64,000 nucleotides of DNA from Clostridiales bacterium (lineage in GTDB: Bacteria > Bacillota > Clostridia > Saccharofermentanales > DTU023). Below the pieces are notes generated by a model that saw nothing but the letters and a program-made list of their open reading frames with translations, ran no database searches and had not been told where the DNA came from. A program made the translations under genes and the position numbers. The first letter of the stretch is position 1. Each line of letters opens with the position of its first letter. This document shows, one piece after another, positions 9,306 to 18,171 of this stretch. The stretch spans positions 62,001-126,000 of the forward strand of contig SFGY01000007.1 in the NCBI GenBank assembly GCA_004556455.1, given 5' to 3'.

Positions 9306-10224
9306 GAAATTTTCAGGCCTTTCACAGGCGATATCCCGTTCTCGAACCTGGATCCAGGCAGGAGCAACGTTCCTGACGAATATGCATCTGCCCAATTTTC
9401 TCAAAGGGCAACTTTATCAGGGTCCGGGCAAAAAACTCTGCGTCCCCGGGCTGAACTGCTACTCCTGCCCTGCAGCCTCCGGAGCCTGTCCTATCGGAGC
9501 TTTTCAGGCAGTGGTCGGATCATCGAAGTTCAGTTTCTCCTACTACGTCACAGGCTTTCTCATCCTGCTCGGCGTCTTGCTGGGTCGTTTTATCTGTGGC
9601 TTTCTCTGCCCCTTCGGCTGGTTTCAGGAGCTGCTGCACAAAATCCCCACAAAAAAGTTTTCGACCAAAAAGCTCAAAGCTCTGACCTGGCTGAAATATG
9701 CCATTTTACTGCTGATGGTCGTGCTTATGCCCATGCTTCTGGTGAACGATGTCGGTATGGGCGATCCCTACTTCTGCAAATACCTCTGTCCTCAGGGCGT
9801 GCTGGAGGGAGCCATACCGCTCTCTTTAGCCAATACGGGCATTCGTTCGGCCCTTGGCTCGCTCTTTGCCTGGAAGTTCACCATTCTGCTGACCGTGATT
9901 GTCCTGAGCGTTCTTTTTTACCGCCCCTTCTGCAAATGGCTCTGCCCGCTGGGCGCCTTTTATGCCCTGCTGAACAAAGCTTCACTTTTACAGATGAAGG
10001 TCGATAAAGGCCGCTGCATTTCCTGCGGCAAATGCGCCAGGGTCTGCAAGATGGATGTCGACGTGACCAAAACGCCCAATCACAGCGAGTGCATTCGCTG
10101 CGGCATGTGTGTCAACGCCTGTCCCACCAACGCCGTGAGTTTTCGCTGCTGTTTTGGTCAGGCCGAAAACAAGCTCCCGGCCGCGAAGGCTCCTGCAGGC
10201 CTGACAGGCAAGAGCGCTGAATAA
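9298..10224 (+). CDS. NapH-like membrane 4Fe-4S protein
   Basis: A 308-residue membrane protein. The N-terminal region has cysteines C48, C54, C57 and C64; membrane segments then carry three CxxxCPxG-type motifs (CGFLCPFG, CKYLCPQG, CKWLCPLG) and the C-terminus has two ferredoxin motifs, CISCGKCARVC and CIRCGMCVNACP. NapH, NosR and YccM relatives relay electrons from the membrane to external or cytoplasmic partners. I place the start at the TTG at 9298, ten bases after GGAG and overlapping the previous gene's stop; a GTG at 9289 is too close to that site. Together with the CXXC peptide and TlpA lipoprotein this looks like a disulfide-reducing electron path. Confidence 0.87.
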   Translation: MAKKFSGLSQAISRSRTWIQAGATFLTNMHLPNFLKGQLYQGPGKKLCVPGLNCYSCPAASGACPIGAFQAVVGSSKFSFSYYVTGFLILLGVLLGRFICGFLCPFGWFQELLHKIPTKKFSTKKLKALTWLKYAILLLMVVLMPMLLVNDVGMGDPYFCKYLCPQGVLEGAIPLSLANTGIRSALGSLFAWKFTILLTVIVLSVLFYRPFCKWLCPLGAFYALLNKASLLQMKVDKGRCISCGKCARVCKMDVDVTKTPNHSECIRCGMCVNACPTNAVSFRCCFGQAENKLPAAKAPAGLTGKSAE

Positions 10225-10460
10225 GAAAGTGCACGGGCCACCAGAATCCACCCTGTGGACCTGGCAGACAGGAGTTCGACAAAGGACTTTGGGCCTGCGC
10301 CTTATTAAATCTGGCCTCTCGTCATCATCCGGGCCCCGTAAAACACAGGAACCCGGAAAATAACAAAAACATAGAAAAACAACCTCTCAAAGACAAGTAT
10401 CACTAGTACAAAAATGTTGATAAAGAAAAGTCATGTAAAAAAGAAAAAGGAGTTCTCAAC

Positions 10461-11438
10461 ATGAATACCAAAAAACTAAACATCAAAAAAGTCCTCATGC
10501 TGCTTCTGTCTCTCGTGCTGGTCTTTAATCTGAGCGCCTGCAGTGGAAAGAACGGAGAAAAGGACGAAAAAAGCGCGAAAGTGAGCGAAACCACAGCCGA
10601 GCCTAAAAATCTCGACGAGGCCGTAGCCTTGCATAAAGACCTGATGTCCCAGGAAAACGCGATTCTCTCCATCAACACCGAACTTTGGGAAAAAGTTTTC
10701 ATCGAGGCCGACAAAGGTATGGTCATGTCGGAGGACGGCAAAAACTACGGAGATTTTCTGCTGAAAACCATTGAGTCCAGTAAGTCTAAATTTAAAGCGG
10801 ACGAGCTGAAACTGCTGAAGGAAGGCGCCGAAAAAATTCGCGATATTGAAAGTCAGTTGACCCTTCTGGAAGAAAAATTCCCCGAGGTCGCCCGTAAATC
10901 TCTGGATAGCGACATGAGTGTGCCAGCTGACAGTTCTATGAATATTGCCAGGGATCAGGCTGCAGATGAGTCGCAGAAGTTCCCTGCCTTTGAGGGCAAG
11001 GATCTTGATGGAAAAGATGTCAGCAGCGATAAACTCTTCTCCGGCAATGCCGTGACCCTCGTCAACTTCTGGTTTACCACCTGCAGCCCCTGCGTGGGTG
11101 AACTGGGCGATCTGGAGGAATTGAATAAGGAGCTGGCCAAAAAAGGCGGTGCGGTCGTGGGCATCAACTCCTTTACCCTGGATGGTCAGGAAGAGGCCAT
11201 TAAAGAGGCGAAGGAACTTTTAGCCAAAAAGGGCGTCAGCTATCAGAACGTATATTTTGACTCCGACAGCAAAGCCGGTGAATTTACCGGCAAGGTCTTC
11301 GCCTACCCCACCACCTATGTTGTTGACCGCGAGGGAAACATTGTCGGTGATCCCATCGTGGGAGGCATCAACAACAAAGCTCAAAGGGAAAAGCTGCAAG
11401 CTCTCATCGATGAGGCTCTGGAAGCGGATAAAAAATAA
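10461..11438 (+). CDS. TlpA-like thioredoxin-fold lipoprotein
   Basis: A 325-residue protein with a lipoprotein signal peptide (LSAC, lipidated C27), a charged helical region of about 130 residues, and a thioredoxin-like domain with FTTCSPC (C208, C211), a DLDGKDVSS strand and the YPTTYVVDREGNIV cis-Pro region. It should sit on the outer face of the membrane and carry out thiol-disulfide exchange. AAGGAG lies nine bases before the ATG. It follows the ferredoxin gene by 236 bases in the same direction and is the probable partner of that electron carrier. Function is by family. Confidence 0.88.
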   Translation: MNTKKLNIKKVLMLLLSLVLVFNLSACSGKNGEKDEKSAKVSETTAEPKNLDEAVALHKDLMSQENAILSINTELWEKVFIEADKGMVMSEDGKNYGDFLLKTIESSKSKFKADELKLLKEGAEKIRDIESQLTLLEEKFPEVARKSLDSDMSVPADSSMNIARDQAADESQKFPAFEGKDLDGKDVSSDKLFSGNAVTLVNFWFTTCSPCVGELGDLEELNKELAKKGGAVVGINSFTLDGQEEAIKEAKELLAKKGVSYQNVYFDSDSKAGEFTGKVFAYPTTYVVDREGNIVGDPIVGGINNKAQREKLQALIDEALEADKK

Positions 11439-11460
11439 GGAAAAACAAAGCAAAGTCAAC

Positions 11461-11505
11461 AGGGCAAGAAGTCGGAACAGAGAAAAAGTTCCGGCTTTTT
11501 GCCCT
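11461..11505. terminator. Bidirectional terminator between convergent genes
   Basis: AGGGCAA and AGTCGGAAC pair with GTTCCGGCT and TTGCCCT around an A-rich loop; a T run lies on the 3' side and A-rich sequence on the 5' side. It sits between the TlpA gene and the minus-strand gene ending at 11521, so it could stop both transcripts. Confidence 0.7.
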
Positions 11506-11520
11506 CTTTCCCGTTCGAGC

Positions 11521-12135
11521 CTAGACCGATTCTGCTGGTATTTTCCGGTCCTGACCGGATTTACGAGGCAAAAAAATGAAAGCCAGGAACATCAAAATCA
11601 GCCAGATGGCGCCAATAACGAGAAGCCAGGGCCTTCGTGCGGAAGGAATAAGGAAAAAAGCCGCGACTAAAGCCGCCCCTGCGAAAATTTTCGCAAGAGT
11701 TGAAAGGCGGGTGAATTGGGGCTTGGAGGCAAAATGGGAAAATTGATGTTTCGCTTTGCCCAACAACTGAGGCAGAGGCCAGACTAAAATAAAAAGGGTC
11801 GTTAAAATAAGTGCCCAAAGCCAGGCCAAAGGGCGCCACAAACGACCCCAGATGCTTGCTTCCACCGGTGTCATGCGGGTCCACAGGCGGCGCTGCAAGC
11901 CCCAAAAAGTCAGATCCTGACTCTCACTTCCTGCAGGAGCGCTTGCTGGCTCCTCCACCGGCATTGTTTCTTCACTTTCCATTTGATATTCAATGGCCGG
12001 CGGGTCGGAAATCGGGGGAGCCTGAGCCACGGCCGACACAGATCCTGTCATTCGGGCTGCCAGGGCCACACTCAGGACCGCAATGAGCACTTTTTTCTTT
12101 TTATTTCCAAGATTCATGACATTTATGATATTCAT
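11521..12135 (-). CDS. Membrane protein of unknown function
   Basis: A 204-residue protein I do not recognise. After a short basic N-terminus (NKKKKV) there is a hydrophobic, signal-like segment, then a Pro/Glu-rich region (residues 38-70), and three membrane helices at about residues 102-124, 147-163 and 168-188 with a Trp-rich stretch between. An AAGAAGG-type ribosome site supports the ATG at 12135; a second ATG six codons later is possible. It is alone between convergent and co-directional genes, with a likely shared terminator at its 3' end. Confidence 0.6.
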   Translation of the reverse strand: MNIINVMNLGNKKKKVLIAVLSVALAARMTGSVSAVAQAPPISDPPAIEYQMESEETMPVEEPASAPAGSESQDLTFWGLQRRLWTRMTPVEASIWGRLWRPLAWLWALILTTLFILVWPLPQLLGKAKHQFSHFASKPQFTRLSTLAKIFAGAALVAAFFLIPSARRPWLLVIGAIWLILMFLAFIFLPRKSGQDRKIPAESV

Positions 12136-12436
12136 AATGCGCCTTCTTTCTTGTTTATTTTTATGATTTTATCTTTCTTCTCATATCCAACAGATTGCTG
12201 ATGTCAAACAACTTGCTTAGCGTAATAGACGGTGAAATATTAATTGTAAGGGACAAAACTCTCTTAGTCCAGTTCGCAAATTCTTTACTCAGTTGCCACT
12301 GAAAAATGATAAGAACAACAGAAAACACTCACAACACGTCAATCCCTTAAAAAGAAGGTCATCATAAATGACAGCGAGGGCCTTATCTGGCCATCTTCTG
12401 AGGATGAGTACGATGTTTTTCAAGCACTTTTCTATT
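12136..12436. other. AT-rich intergenic gap
   Basis: About 300 bases downstream of the ABC permease gene and upstream of the small membrane-protein gene. No convincing gene, hairpin with T run, or repeat was found; it probably holds the promoter of the gene at 12135. Confidence 0.35.
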
Positions 12437-13564
12437 TCAGCTGAGCTGGTCTTTGCTGCGCGTGCGGCTCACGATCACGGCGAGAAGAAAATAGAGTATA
12501 GCGAAGAGGAAGAGCACGATGGCGTTGCGGGCGAAGTCGATGCCTTCAAGAGCCAGGTTGTAGTAATACAGCGGGAAGAGTTTGGCGACGTTCAAAGCCG
12601 AGGGGTTGATGACATCCAAACCCGTCATGGTTCCGGAGATAAAGGCCAGGGCCAGAGGGGCCATACTGCCAATGGTCGTATTGAGCGACTCTTTGCTGCT
12701 CAGATTGTTGACCAGATAGCCCGCGGCCATGGCCACGAAGCAGAGCAGGGCAAAGCAAAGCAGGAAATGGGCGAAAGCCGCGCCATCTTCGATATGAGGA
12801 AAAAAGATAAAGCTTCCACAGCTGAAAAGCAAAAAAAGAAAGAATGTGAGAAGAGAGAGGCCGAGTATGATCTGGCTGTGATAGCGCCAGGGTCTGAAAC
12901 TTGAAACAACTCTGCGGGCACGGTTTTTACTTTCATTAAAATCCGCGAGACAGAGCGAGAAGCTGGAGATCACAATGCAGAGAATAATGTAGCCCGCAAA
13001 GCGGAAAAAAATTTTAAGCCAGGTTTGCTGGAATTTTTCGTTACGTTGATGCCTGCCCACAAAGTGCAGCGTGCTGTTATCGCTGAGGATTTTTGTGACC
13101 GCCTGGCTGTCGATTTTGCCATCCTGCAGCGAGGCCCGGGCAAAGCGGAGATACTTGCTGATTTCCGGTTCAAGTTGCCAGGACGATTGACCCAGGGGAT
13201 TGCGCAGCAGTTCAACGGCCTTCTCATTGCGGCTCACATGTTCTTCAAAGTCAGGCAGAATCCTGATGGCGGCTTCAATGCCGGACGAAGTCACAAATTC
13301 ATAGAGTTCTTGATCGCTGCCGTCAAAGCTGACTGCAATGAAGCGAGAATTCAGATACGCGGCAAAAGCTTTTGAAGCCTCCGTCTGATCCAGATCCTGT
13401 ACGTGAATGTGAATCGCATAGGGTTCATCAGGATCAAGGCTTGCGGGTTTTGTCGCAGGGCTGCTGGCATTCAGAGCGCTGATAAGAAAAAAGATCAGGC
13501 TGTAGGAGAGGATAAGGGGGATACTGCGGCGCAGCAGGCGCAAAAAAGTTTTGAAAATAATCAT
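12437..13564 (-). CDS. ABC-2-type permease (second subunit)
   Basis: A 375-residue protein with one N-terminal membrane segment, an external domain of roughly 160 residues, and five or six C-terminal segments (about 180-370), the layout of ABC-2 exporters of the YhaP/NatB type. It is the third gene of an operon with an ATPase and a homologous permease; an 11-base gap and an AGAGGTGAT ribosome site precede it. The two permeases probably form a heterodimer exporting a hydrophobic or peptide-like compound. The substrate is unknown. Confidence 0.82.
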   Translation of the reverse strand: MIIFKTFLRLLRRSIPLILSYSLIFFLISALNASSPATKPASLDPDEPYAIHIHVQDLDQTEASKAFAAYLNSRFIAVSFDGSDQELYEFVTSSGIEAAIRILPDFEEHVSRNEKAVELLRNPLGQSSWQLEPEISKYLRFARASLQDGKIDSQAVTKILSDNSTLHFVGRHQRNEKFQQTWLKIFFRFAGYIILCIVISSFSLCLADFNESKNRARRVVSSFRPWRYHSQIILGLSLLTFFLFLLFSCGSFIFFPHIEDGAAFAHFLLCFALLCFVAMAAGYLVNNLSSKESLNTTIGSMAPLALAFISGTMTGLDVINPSALNVAKLFPLYYYNLALEGIDFARNAIVLFLFAILYFLLAVIVSRTRSKDQLS

Positions 13565-13575
13565 GCCATCACCTC

Positions 13576-14706
13576 TTAAAGCTCCTCATAACGGCTTTTA
13601 CCGAGTATGATCACGGCCGGTATCAGAAAAAGCAGTGAAAAGAGTGTCATCTGCAGGACGACAGGCAGAGCATCCGCCAGTTTTCCCGTGAGGTTGACCC
13701 GCGTCAGCCCCTGACTGATGATGCTGAGAGGATTCAACTTCAGCAGCCATGGAAGCTTTTTCTGCAAAAAATTAGGAATAGCCATGCCCATCATGCCGCT
13801 GAGGAAGGCCAGGGCGTTAAAAACAACGATGCCGACCAGGGTTTTAGCCCCTGGACTGATCTTCAATGTCCCAAAGAAAATGCCCAGGGCAATGCCAAAG
13901 AGCCCGCCCATGAGAAGGATGAGCACACTGGGCAGGAGATAATGAATTAAGTTCAGCCCAAGCCCATATTCGACCAGCAGAAGCTGCAGAATGACGGATA
14001 ACGCCGTTCCCACGAGCGCCATCAGGACACCGGAGATGATGCCCCGGCCCTTGCGCTGTGGGGCAATCACGTTGCGCTGGGCCAGTGCCGACTGATTGGC
14101 CTGAAAAAGGCCGGTCGTTTCGCTGGCGCCAAAATAGCCGTAGAGGGAGAAACAGGCCAGCACCGTGTAAAAGATGCGCTGAAACTCGTCCAATTCGGCT
14201 TTCTCGGTCTGCAGCATATTTTCGCTGCTCTGGGCGATGACCAGCAGGCGCTCCTGGATTTTGTTCTCAATGGCCTCCTGCCCTTTCAGCACATCTCCCA
14301 GCTGAATGCTGGACGAGAGCAGATGCGAGATTTGCCGATACTCATTGATAACACTGCGGGCGATTTGCTGCTCCATTCCATCCTGGCTGATATCGAGGTC
14401 GAGATCCTCTCTCACAAAGGCCGTGATCTCCTTTTTTTCGAGAGCGGCCACTGCCTCTTCTTCGCTGAGCAGCTTCAGGCTGATCAGATCGAGACCCTCG
14501 TCCATATACCGAAGCTCTCTGAGCTGCGGGTGTTGCGCATCCACACCCAGGACAATATGGTGTTCCTCAACATTCCTGAAACCGGCAAAAGCAAAATTCA
14601 TGCAGATCATAAACAGGAGAGGAAAAAAGATCATCCAAAAGATCGTGCTGCGCGCCCGGTAAGCGTCCTTCAGAAAAAAAGCACAGTTGCGCAGAATGCT
14701 CTTCAT
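13576..14706 (-). CDS. ABC-2-type permease (first subunit)
   Basis: A 376-residue membrane protein with the same topology as its downstream neighbour: an N-terminal anchor (FFPLLFMICMNFAFAGF), a large external domain with predicted helical segments, then about six C-terminal membrane segments. Its ATG overlaps the ATPase stop codon by one base (TGATG), so translation is coupled. It pairs with the permease ending at 12437. Paired ABC-2 permeases with one ATPase are typical of drug, antimicrobial-peptide or sodium exporters. Confidence 0.85.
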   Translation of the reverse strand: MKSILRNCAFFLKDAYRARSTIFWMIFFPLLFMICMNFAFAGFRNVEEHHIVLGVDAQHPQLRELRYMDEGLDLISLKLLSEEEAVAALEKKEITAFVREDLDLDISQDGMEQQIARSVINEYRQISHLLSSSIQLGDVLKGQEAIENKIQERLLVIAQSSENMLQTEKAELDEFQRIFYTVLACFSLYGYFGASETTGLFQANQSALAQRNVIAPQRKGRGIISGVLMALVGTALSVILQLLLVEYGLGLNLIHYLLPSVLILLMGGLFGIALGIFFGTLKISPGAKTLVGIVVFNALAFLSGMMGMAIPNFLQKKLPWLLKLNPLSIISQGLTRVNLTGKLADALPVVLQMTLFSLLFLIPAVIILGKSRYEEL

Positions 14707-15656
14707 CAGTCTCTCAGCTCCTTTCCGGTAAGCTCAAGAAAGACATCATTCAGGGTGGGACGTTCACTGTAGAGCTGGGTGTATTCGAGACCTTGCTCCT
14801 GAATGTAATGCAGGAGATGGAGCAGATTATTGCTGCTTTTGGCAAATTTCAGGACATAATGCGTCTCTTTGCTGCCAGGGTTCTTTTCCTCAGAAAATTC
14901 CAGCAGCTGCGGGAGCTGAGAAATCCCTTCGCGGAACGCTTCGTCGCTGTGCAGCAGAGAGAGATGGATCTTCTCCGAAGTTTCTATGCTGCTGAGCAGT
15001 TCTTCGGTGCTGCCGCTGACCAGGTTCTTCCCCTTGTCCATGATAATGATGCGGCTGCAGATCTGCTGCGCCTCTTCCAGATAGTGTGTTGTATACACTA
15101 CCGTAGTGCCCTCCGCATTCATTTTCTGAACCTGTTCCAGGATAAAATTGCGGCTTTGGGCATCGACAGCCACCGTTGGTTCGTCGAGAAAGAGCAGCTC
15201 AGGCTTGTGGGCGATGCCGCAGGCGATGTTGAGACGCCGCTTGAGACCACCGGATAATTTACGGGGGTAAAATTTTTCATAGCCTGCGAGGCCGGTAGCA
15301 TGAATCGCCTCTTCAATCAGGCCTTTGCTGCGTTTTTTATCATCTACATAAAGTCCGCAGAAATAATCGATATTTTCGCGTACGGTCAGATTTTCCATCA
15401 GCGCCAGCTCCTGAGGCACAACGCCGATCCGCGCCTTAATATCCCAGGCGTTCGGTCGCATTTCCTGACCAAAAAGCTTTATCTCCCCCTGATCGAATTT
15501 AAGCAGGGCAAGGATGCAGTTAATCAGGGTCGTTTTGCCCGAGCCGTTTGGCCCGAGAAGGCCCACAATCTCGCCTTCTTTCACCTTAAAATCGAAGTGA
15601 TCCAACGCGAGCACTTCCTTATATCGTTTGACACATTGGCTGACTTCAATAATCAT
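14706..15656 (-). CDS. ABC exporter ATP-binding protein
   Basis: A 316-residue cytoplasmic ATPase with Walker A GPNGSGKTT (about residues 35-43), signature LSGGLKRRL, Walker B LLFLDEP and a switch histidine in YTTHYLEEA, followed by the roughly 90-residue C-terminal extension common in CcmA/DrrA-type exporters. It energises the two ABC-2 permeases encoded directly downstream. A 61-bp piece of this gene (14892-14952) is repeated behind the TPM gene. Confidence 0.93.
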   Translation of the reverse strand: MIIEVSQCVKRYKEVLALDHFDFKVKEGEIVGLLGPNGSGKTTLINCILALLKFDQGEIKLFGQEMRPNAWDIKARIGVVPQELALMENLTVRENIDYFCGLYVDDKKRSKGLIEEAIHATGLAGYEKFYPRKLSGGLKRRLNIACGIAHKPELLFLDEPTVAVDAQSRNFILEQVQKMNAEGTTVVYTTHYLEEAQQICSRIIIMDKGKNLVSGSTEELLSSIETSEKIHLSLLHSDEAFREGISQLPQLLEFSEEKNPGSKETHYVLKFAKSSNNLLHLLHYIQEQGLEYTQLYSERPTLNDVFLELTGKELRD

Positions 15657-15711
15657 GCTTGGTCCCTTCCAAAAGGCTCTAAAAAAACTCTCAATAAACT
15701 CTGCTTTGAAC

Positions 15712-15779
15712 GCACAGGGCTAAGCCTCGGCCCTGCCTCCACGAGCGCGCAGAGCTAAGCCTTCGCCCTGCATCCACTT
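15712..15779. repeat. Two imperfect 33-bp tandem units in the ABC-operon leader
   Basis: Units starting at 15712 and 15747 share GCTAAGCCT and CGCCCTGC/GGCCCTGC cores. The first is a hairpin of CAGGGC with GCCCTG arms; the second is a weaker version. Confidence 0.6.
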
Positions 15780-15852
15780 TCTGAAATTTTCCGGCGCCCC
15801 GTCGAAGCAGTCCATGGAAGGCGCAACGATCCGGATCAGTTCAGATTTGCCC

Positions 15853-15882
15853 TATATATCCAGTCTAGACTCTGAATGTTAA
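15853..15882 (-). promoter_or_regulatory. Candidate ABC-operon promoter with internal palindrome
   Basis: On the minus strand TTAACA and TATATA are 18 bases apart, and the perfect palindrome AGTCTAGACT (15862-15871) sits in the spacer. A repressor bound there would block polymerase. The roughly 190-base leader to the ATPase start carries a tandem repeat. Confidence 0.42.
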
Positions 15883-15989
15883 ATAACGATTAGCCCTTGG
15901 TAAAAAAGCTCCGGCACAACTGAAATGATCCGTCGTGTAAGAGCTAAAGAGCAGGATCGTATGCTGGGGAAACCCCACAAGAAACCCTT

Positions 15990-16050
15990 AGAAAATTCCT
16001 GCAGCTTCGGGAGCTGAGAAATCCCTTCGCGGAACGCTTCGTCGCTGTGC
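15990..16050. repeat. 61-bp duplicate of an internal piece of the ABC ATPase gene
   Basis: These 61 bases match 14892-14952 at 59 positions, in the same orientation. The source codes for part of the ATPase C-terminal extension; this copy lies six bases downstream of the TPM gene's stop codon and codes for nothing obvious. Confidence 0.92.
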
Positions 16051-16055
16051 TGCGT

Positions 16056-16967
16056 CTAAAAGCTGGCGCCGCCTCCGCCGTGCGTGCCGCCGCTGGAGCT
16101 CACATGCGTACTGCTGCGGCCGGAAGAACCCGAAAAACCACCATCCGATGAACTTTCTTTGACGATAGGAATCACCTTAACTCGGGTATCAATAAGTTCA
16201 TCCTCCGGTTGATGCATGGAAACGATACCGTTAGCAGCCACGCTGTAGTGCAGCGGACGAAACTTGGACTTATAGCTTTTCTTTTTATTCATAAAGAAGA
16301 GGCCGCCGCTGCCCAGTCCGCCCAGAGCACCAAGACCCAGTTTTCCAGGGTTGAGGTCGCGTGAACGGGGAGCTGTCTCCGTGCCTGGACGTGGCGCGTT
16401 GGGATCAAAATCGAGGTAAGTTCCCTCTTCTCTGAACTGATTGGCCTGAACACCGCGCGCAAGATAGCCTTCGGTTGTCGCGAACATCTTTCTCGCCATC
16501 GCCGCGACATCACCCGCTTTCAGATCGGGCAGGCCCGCATCGATAATCTCCTTGACACAAAGGTCCGGCAGGATGTCGATCAATTGGCCTGAAGTAGATA
16601 AATAAAGCTGTCGATGTTCGAGATCCAGCACGATGACACCGCCATCCGCATTGATGCGGCCCATTCGCTCATCGAAAAAATCGTCCGCATAGTCCATCGT
16701 CGATTTTCCCTCTGTATCCTCGGTCGTCACGAGGAGGATGTCCTGCTGGTATTCTTTAGCGATCTGAGCGGTTCTCTCTTCAAATTCAGCCCTTTCCTCT
16801 TCGCTCAGTTTGTCGGCGAAGTCAAAGACACGCTGAGTGACGTCCTCGGCTTCTTCCGCCAGAACAGGCCTTACGGCAGACAGCAGTGAGATGCTGAGCA
16901 GGAGGAGCACCGTCATCAGGAGAGCACGGACGATCCGGCCAGGCCATTGTTTTTTCAATGCTTTCAT
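16056..16967 (-). CDS. TPM-domain exported protein (YdjH-like)
   Basis: A 303-residue protein with a signal peptide (hydrophobic residues 12-34), a TPM domain (about residues 40-170, with VFDFADKLSEEE and GGVIVLDLEHRQLYLSTSG), a linker, one membrane segment near 210-225, and a Ser/Gly-rich tail ending GGGGASF, as in many TPM proteins. In Bacillus the equivalent YdjH works with zinc-ribbon YdjG and SPFH protein YdjI at the membrane. The ribosome site AAGGAGGGGG precedes the ATG. It is the last gene of the minus-strand trio, with a 15-base gap to the zinc-ribbon gene. Confidence 0.85.
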   Translation of the reverse strand: MKALKKQWPGRIVRALLMTVLLLLSISLLSAVRPVLAEEAEDVTQRVFDFADKLSEEERAEFEERTAQIAKEYQQDILLVTTEDTEGKSTMDYADDFFDERMGRINADGGVIVLDLEHRQLYLSTSGQLIDILPDLCVKEIIDAGLPDLKAGDVAAMARKMFATTEGYLARGVQANQFREEGTYLDFDPNAPRPGTETAPRSRDLNPGKLGLGALGGLGSGGLFFMNKKKSYKSKFRPLHYSVAANGIVSMHQPEDELIDTRVKVIPIVKESSSDGGFSGSSGRSSTHVSSSGGTHGGGGASF

Positions 16968-16982
16968 ATCGTTTCCCCCTCC

Positions 16983-18101
16983 TTAAAAGAAATAGTACAG
17001 AAGCAGCAGGAGCAGCAGCACGACCAGGAGGCCGATGCCAAGGCTGCTCAGGCCGAGCTTTTTCTGATCCAGAGGCAACTCGCCAAAGGCCTCGCCGGTC
17101 TGACCGTTCAGTGCGTATACATACGTTTTGCCAGCAAATTTATAGGTCATGATCCAGACAGGCAGTAAGACGGTGAGCGGCTTATCCACCTGATTGATGT
17201 GTTCATCTCTATCCAAACTTACTTTGTCAAAACGGGACAGGCTCTGCCTGGCAATGTCTGTCCCATAGGCTTCCATGCGCTGTTCGAACCGGGCGCGCAC
17301 TTCGTCCTCATTGACCGTGCGCGTCTCTGCAAAAAAGCCGCTGAGATAGGGCAGGGCAAAGGGCTTGAGCTCTTCCAGCTGATACCTCGCGACGCTCTCG
17401 ACAAGCTCAGGATTCACTTTGTCCGATTTAAGATAGGCCATTTCCAGCATATTGGGCAGTTTTACCTCGCCCTGACGGCTGAAACGATAAACGGAGGTCG
17501 TTATCCGCTCTTCATGCGAAAGGCGCCTGCTCTCCGAAATTTCACCCTGTCCCTGCAGATCCAGCTCTACCGTACCCTCTGCCAGCCAGAAAGGCAGGTA
17601 GATGCCCGTGAGCTTTTCGAGCTGAGAACGGCTGGTAAAGGCCGCCGGAACATAGGTCTTTTTACCGGCCCAGGAGAGCAGTTTTTTTTCGGCCTCTTCC
17701 CTGCTGATCTTAAAAGGCAGAATGAACTGCGGCTGAAATTCGCCCGATACCCTATCCTCGAGAATGATGGGATTATGGCAGTAGTAGCAGCTCGTCGCCG
17801 CTGTTGTATCGTCAGTCACCACCTCGGCCCCACAACTCTGGCAGTGATAGCTGCGCATACGCGCCTTTTCAGAACTGGAAGGACCCTGCTCAGCAGACTG
17901 TTCCGTGCCTTCACTGCCCATCTGCCGCTGGCTTAGTTCGGCTTCGCGCGCCGTGGCCGCCGCTCGTCCCCTGGCATTAAAGGCTTCGACCTCTTCGACC
18001 GTAAAGTGGCTGCGGCAGAAATCACACTCCACCTGAGCACTTTCCGGTGAAAAGCCGATGGGTGCGCCGCAATTGGGGCATTTGTAACTTAAAGAGCTCA
18101 T
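16983..18101 (-). CDS. Double zinc-ribbon membrane protein (YdjG-like)
   Basis: A 372-residue protein with two N-terminal zinc ribbons, CPNCG...CDFC (about residues 4-30) and CQSCG...CYYC (about 85-108), a large central domain, and a C-terminal membrane anchor (LGIGLLVVLLLLLLLYYF). The ATG at 18101 is preferred to one six codons upstream because AGGAG lies eight bases before it. Relatives are labelled TFIIB-type zinc-ribbon proteins, but the neighbourhood points to YdjG, a membrane partner of the SPFH/TPM pair. A cell-envelope stress role is inferred. Confidence 0.82.
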   Translation of the reverse strand: MSSLSYKCPNCGAPIGFSPESAQVECDFCRSHFTVEEVEAFNARGRAAATAREAELSQRQMGSEGTEQSAEQGPSSSEKARMRSYHCQSCGAEVVTDDTTAATSCYYCHNPIILEDRVSGEFQPQFILPFKISREEAEKKLLSWAGKKTYVPAAFTSRSQLEKLTGIYLPFWLAEGTVELDLQGQGEISESRRLSHEERITTSVYRFSRQGEVKLPNMLEMAYLKSDKVNPELVESVARYQLEELKPFALPYLSGFFAETRTVNEDEVRARFEQRMEAYGTDIARQSLSRFDKVSLDRDEHINQVDKPLTVLLPVWIMTYKFAGKTYVYALNGQTGEAFGELPLDQKKLGLSSLGIGLLVVLLLLLLLYYFF

Positions 18102-18171
18102 AGCGTGATCTCCTGTCAATATCTGCAGCCTGGTTCTCCGCTCGCTGCCTCTTCATCTGCTTTGCTCAGGT

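Larger units (their letters stand above)
15657..16055. other. Intergenic region between the ABC and ydjGHI-like operons
   Basis: About 400 bases with no gene. It holds the tandem hairpin units, the candidate ABC promoter and, at its right end, the 61-bp duplicate of the ABC ATPase gene (15990-16050). Confidence 0.6.
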
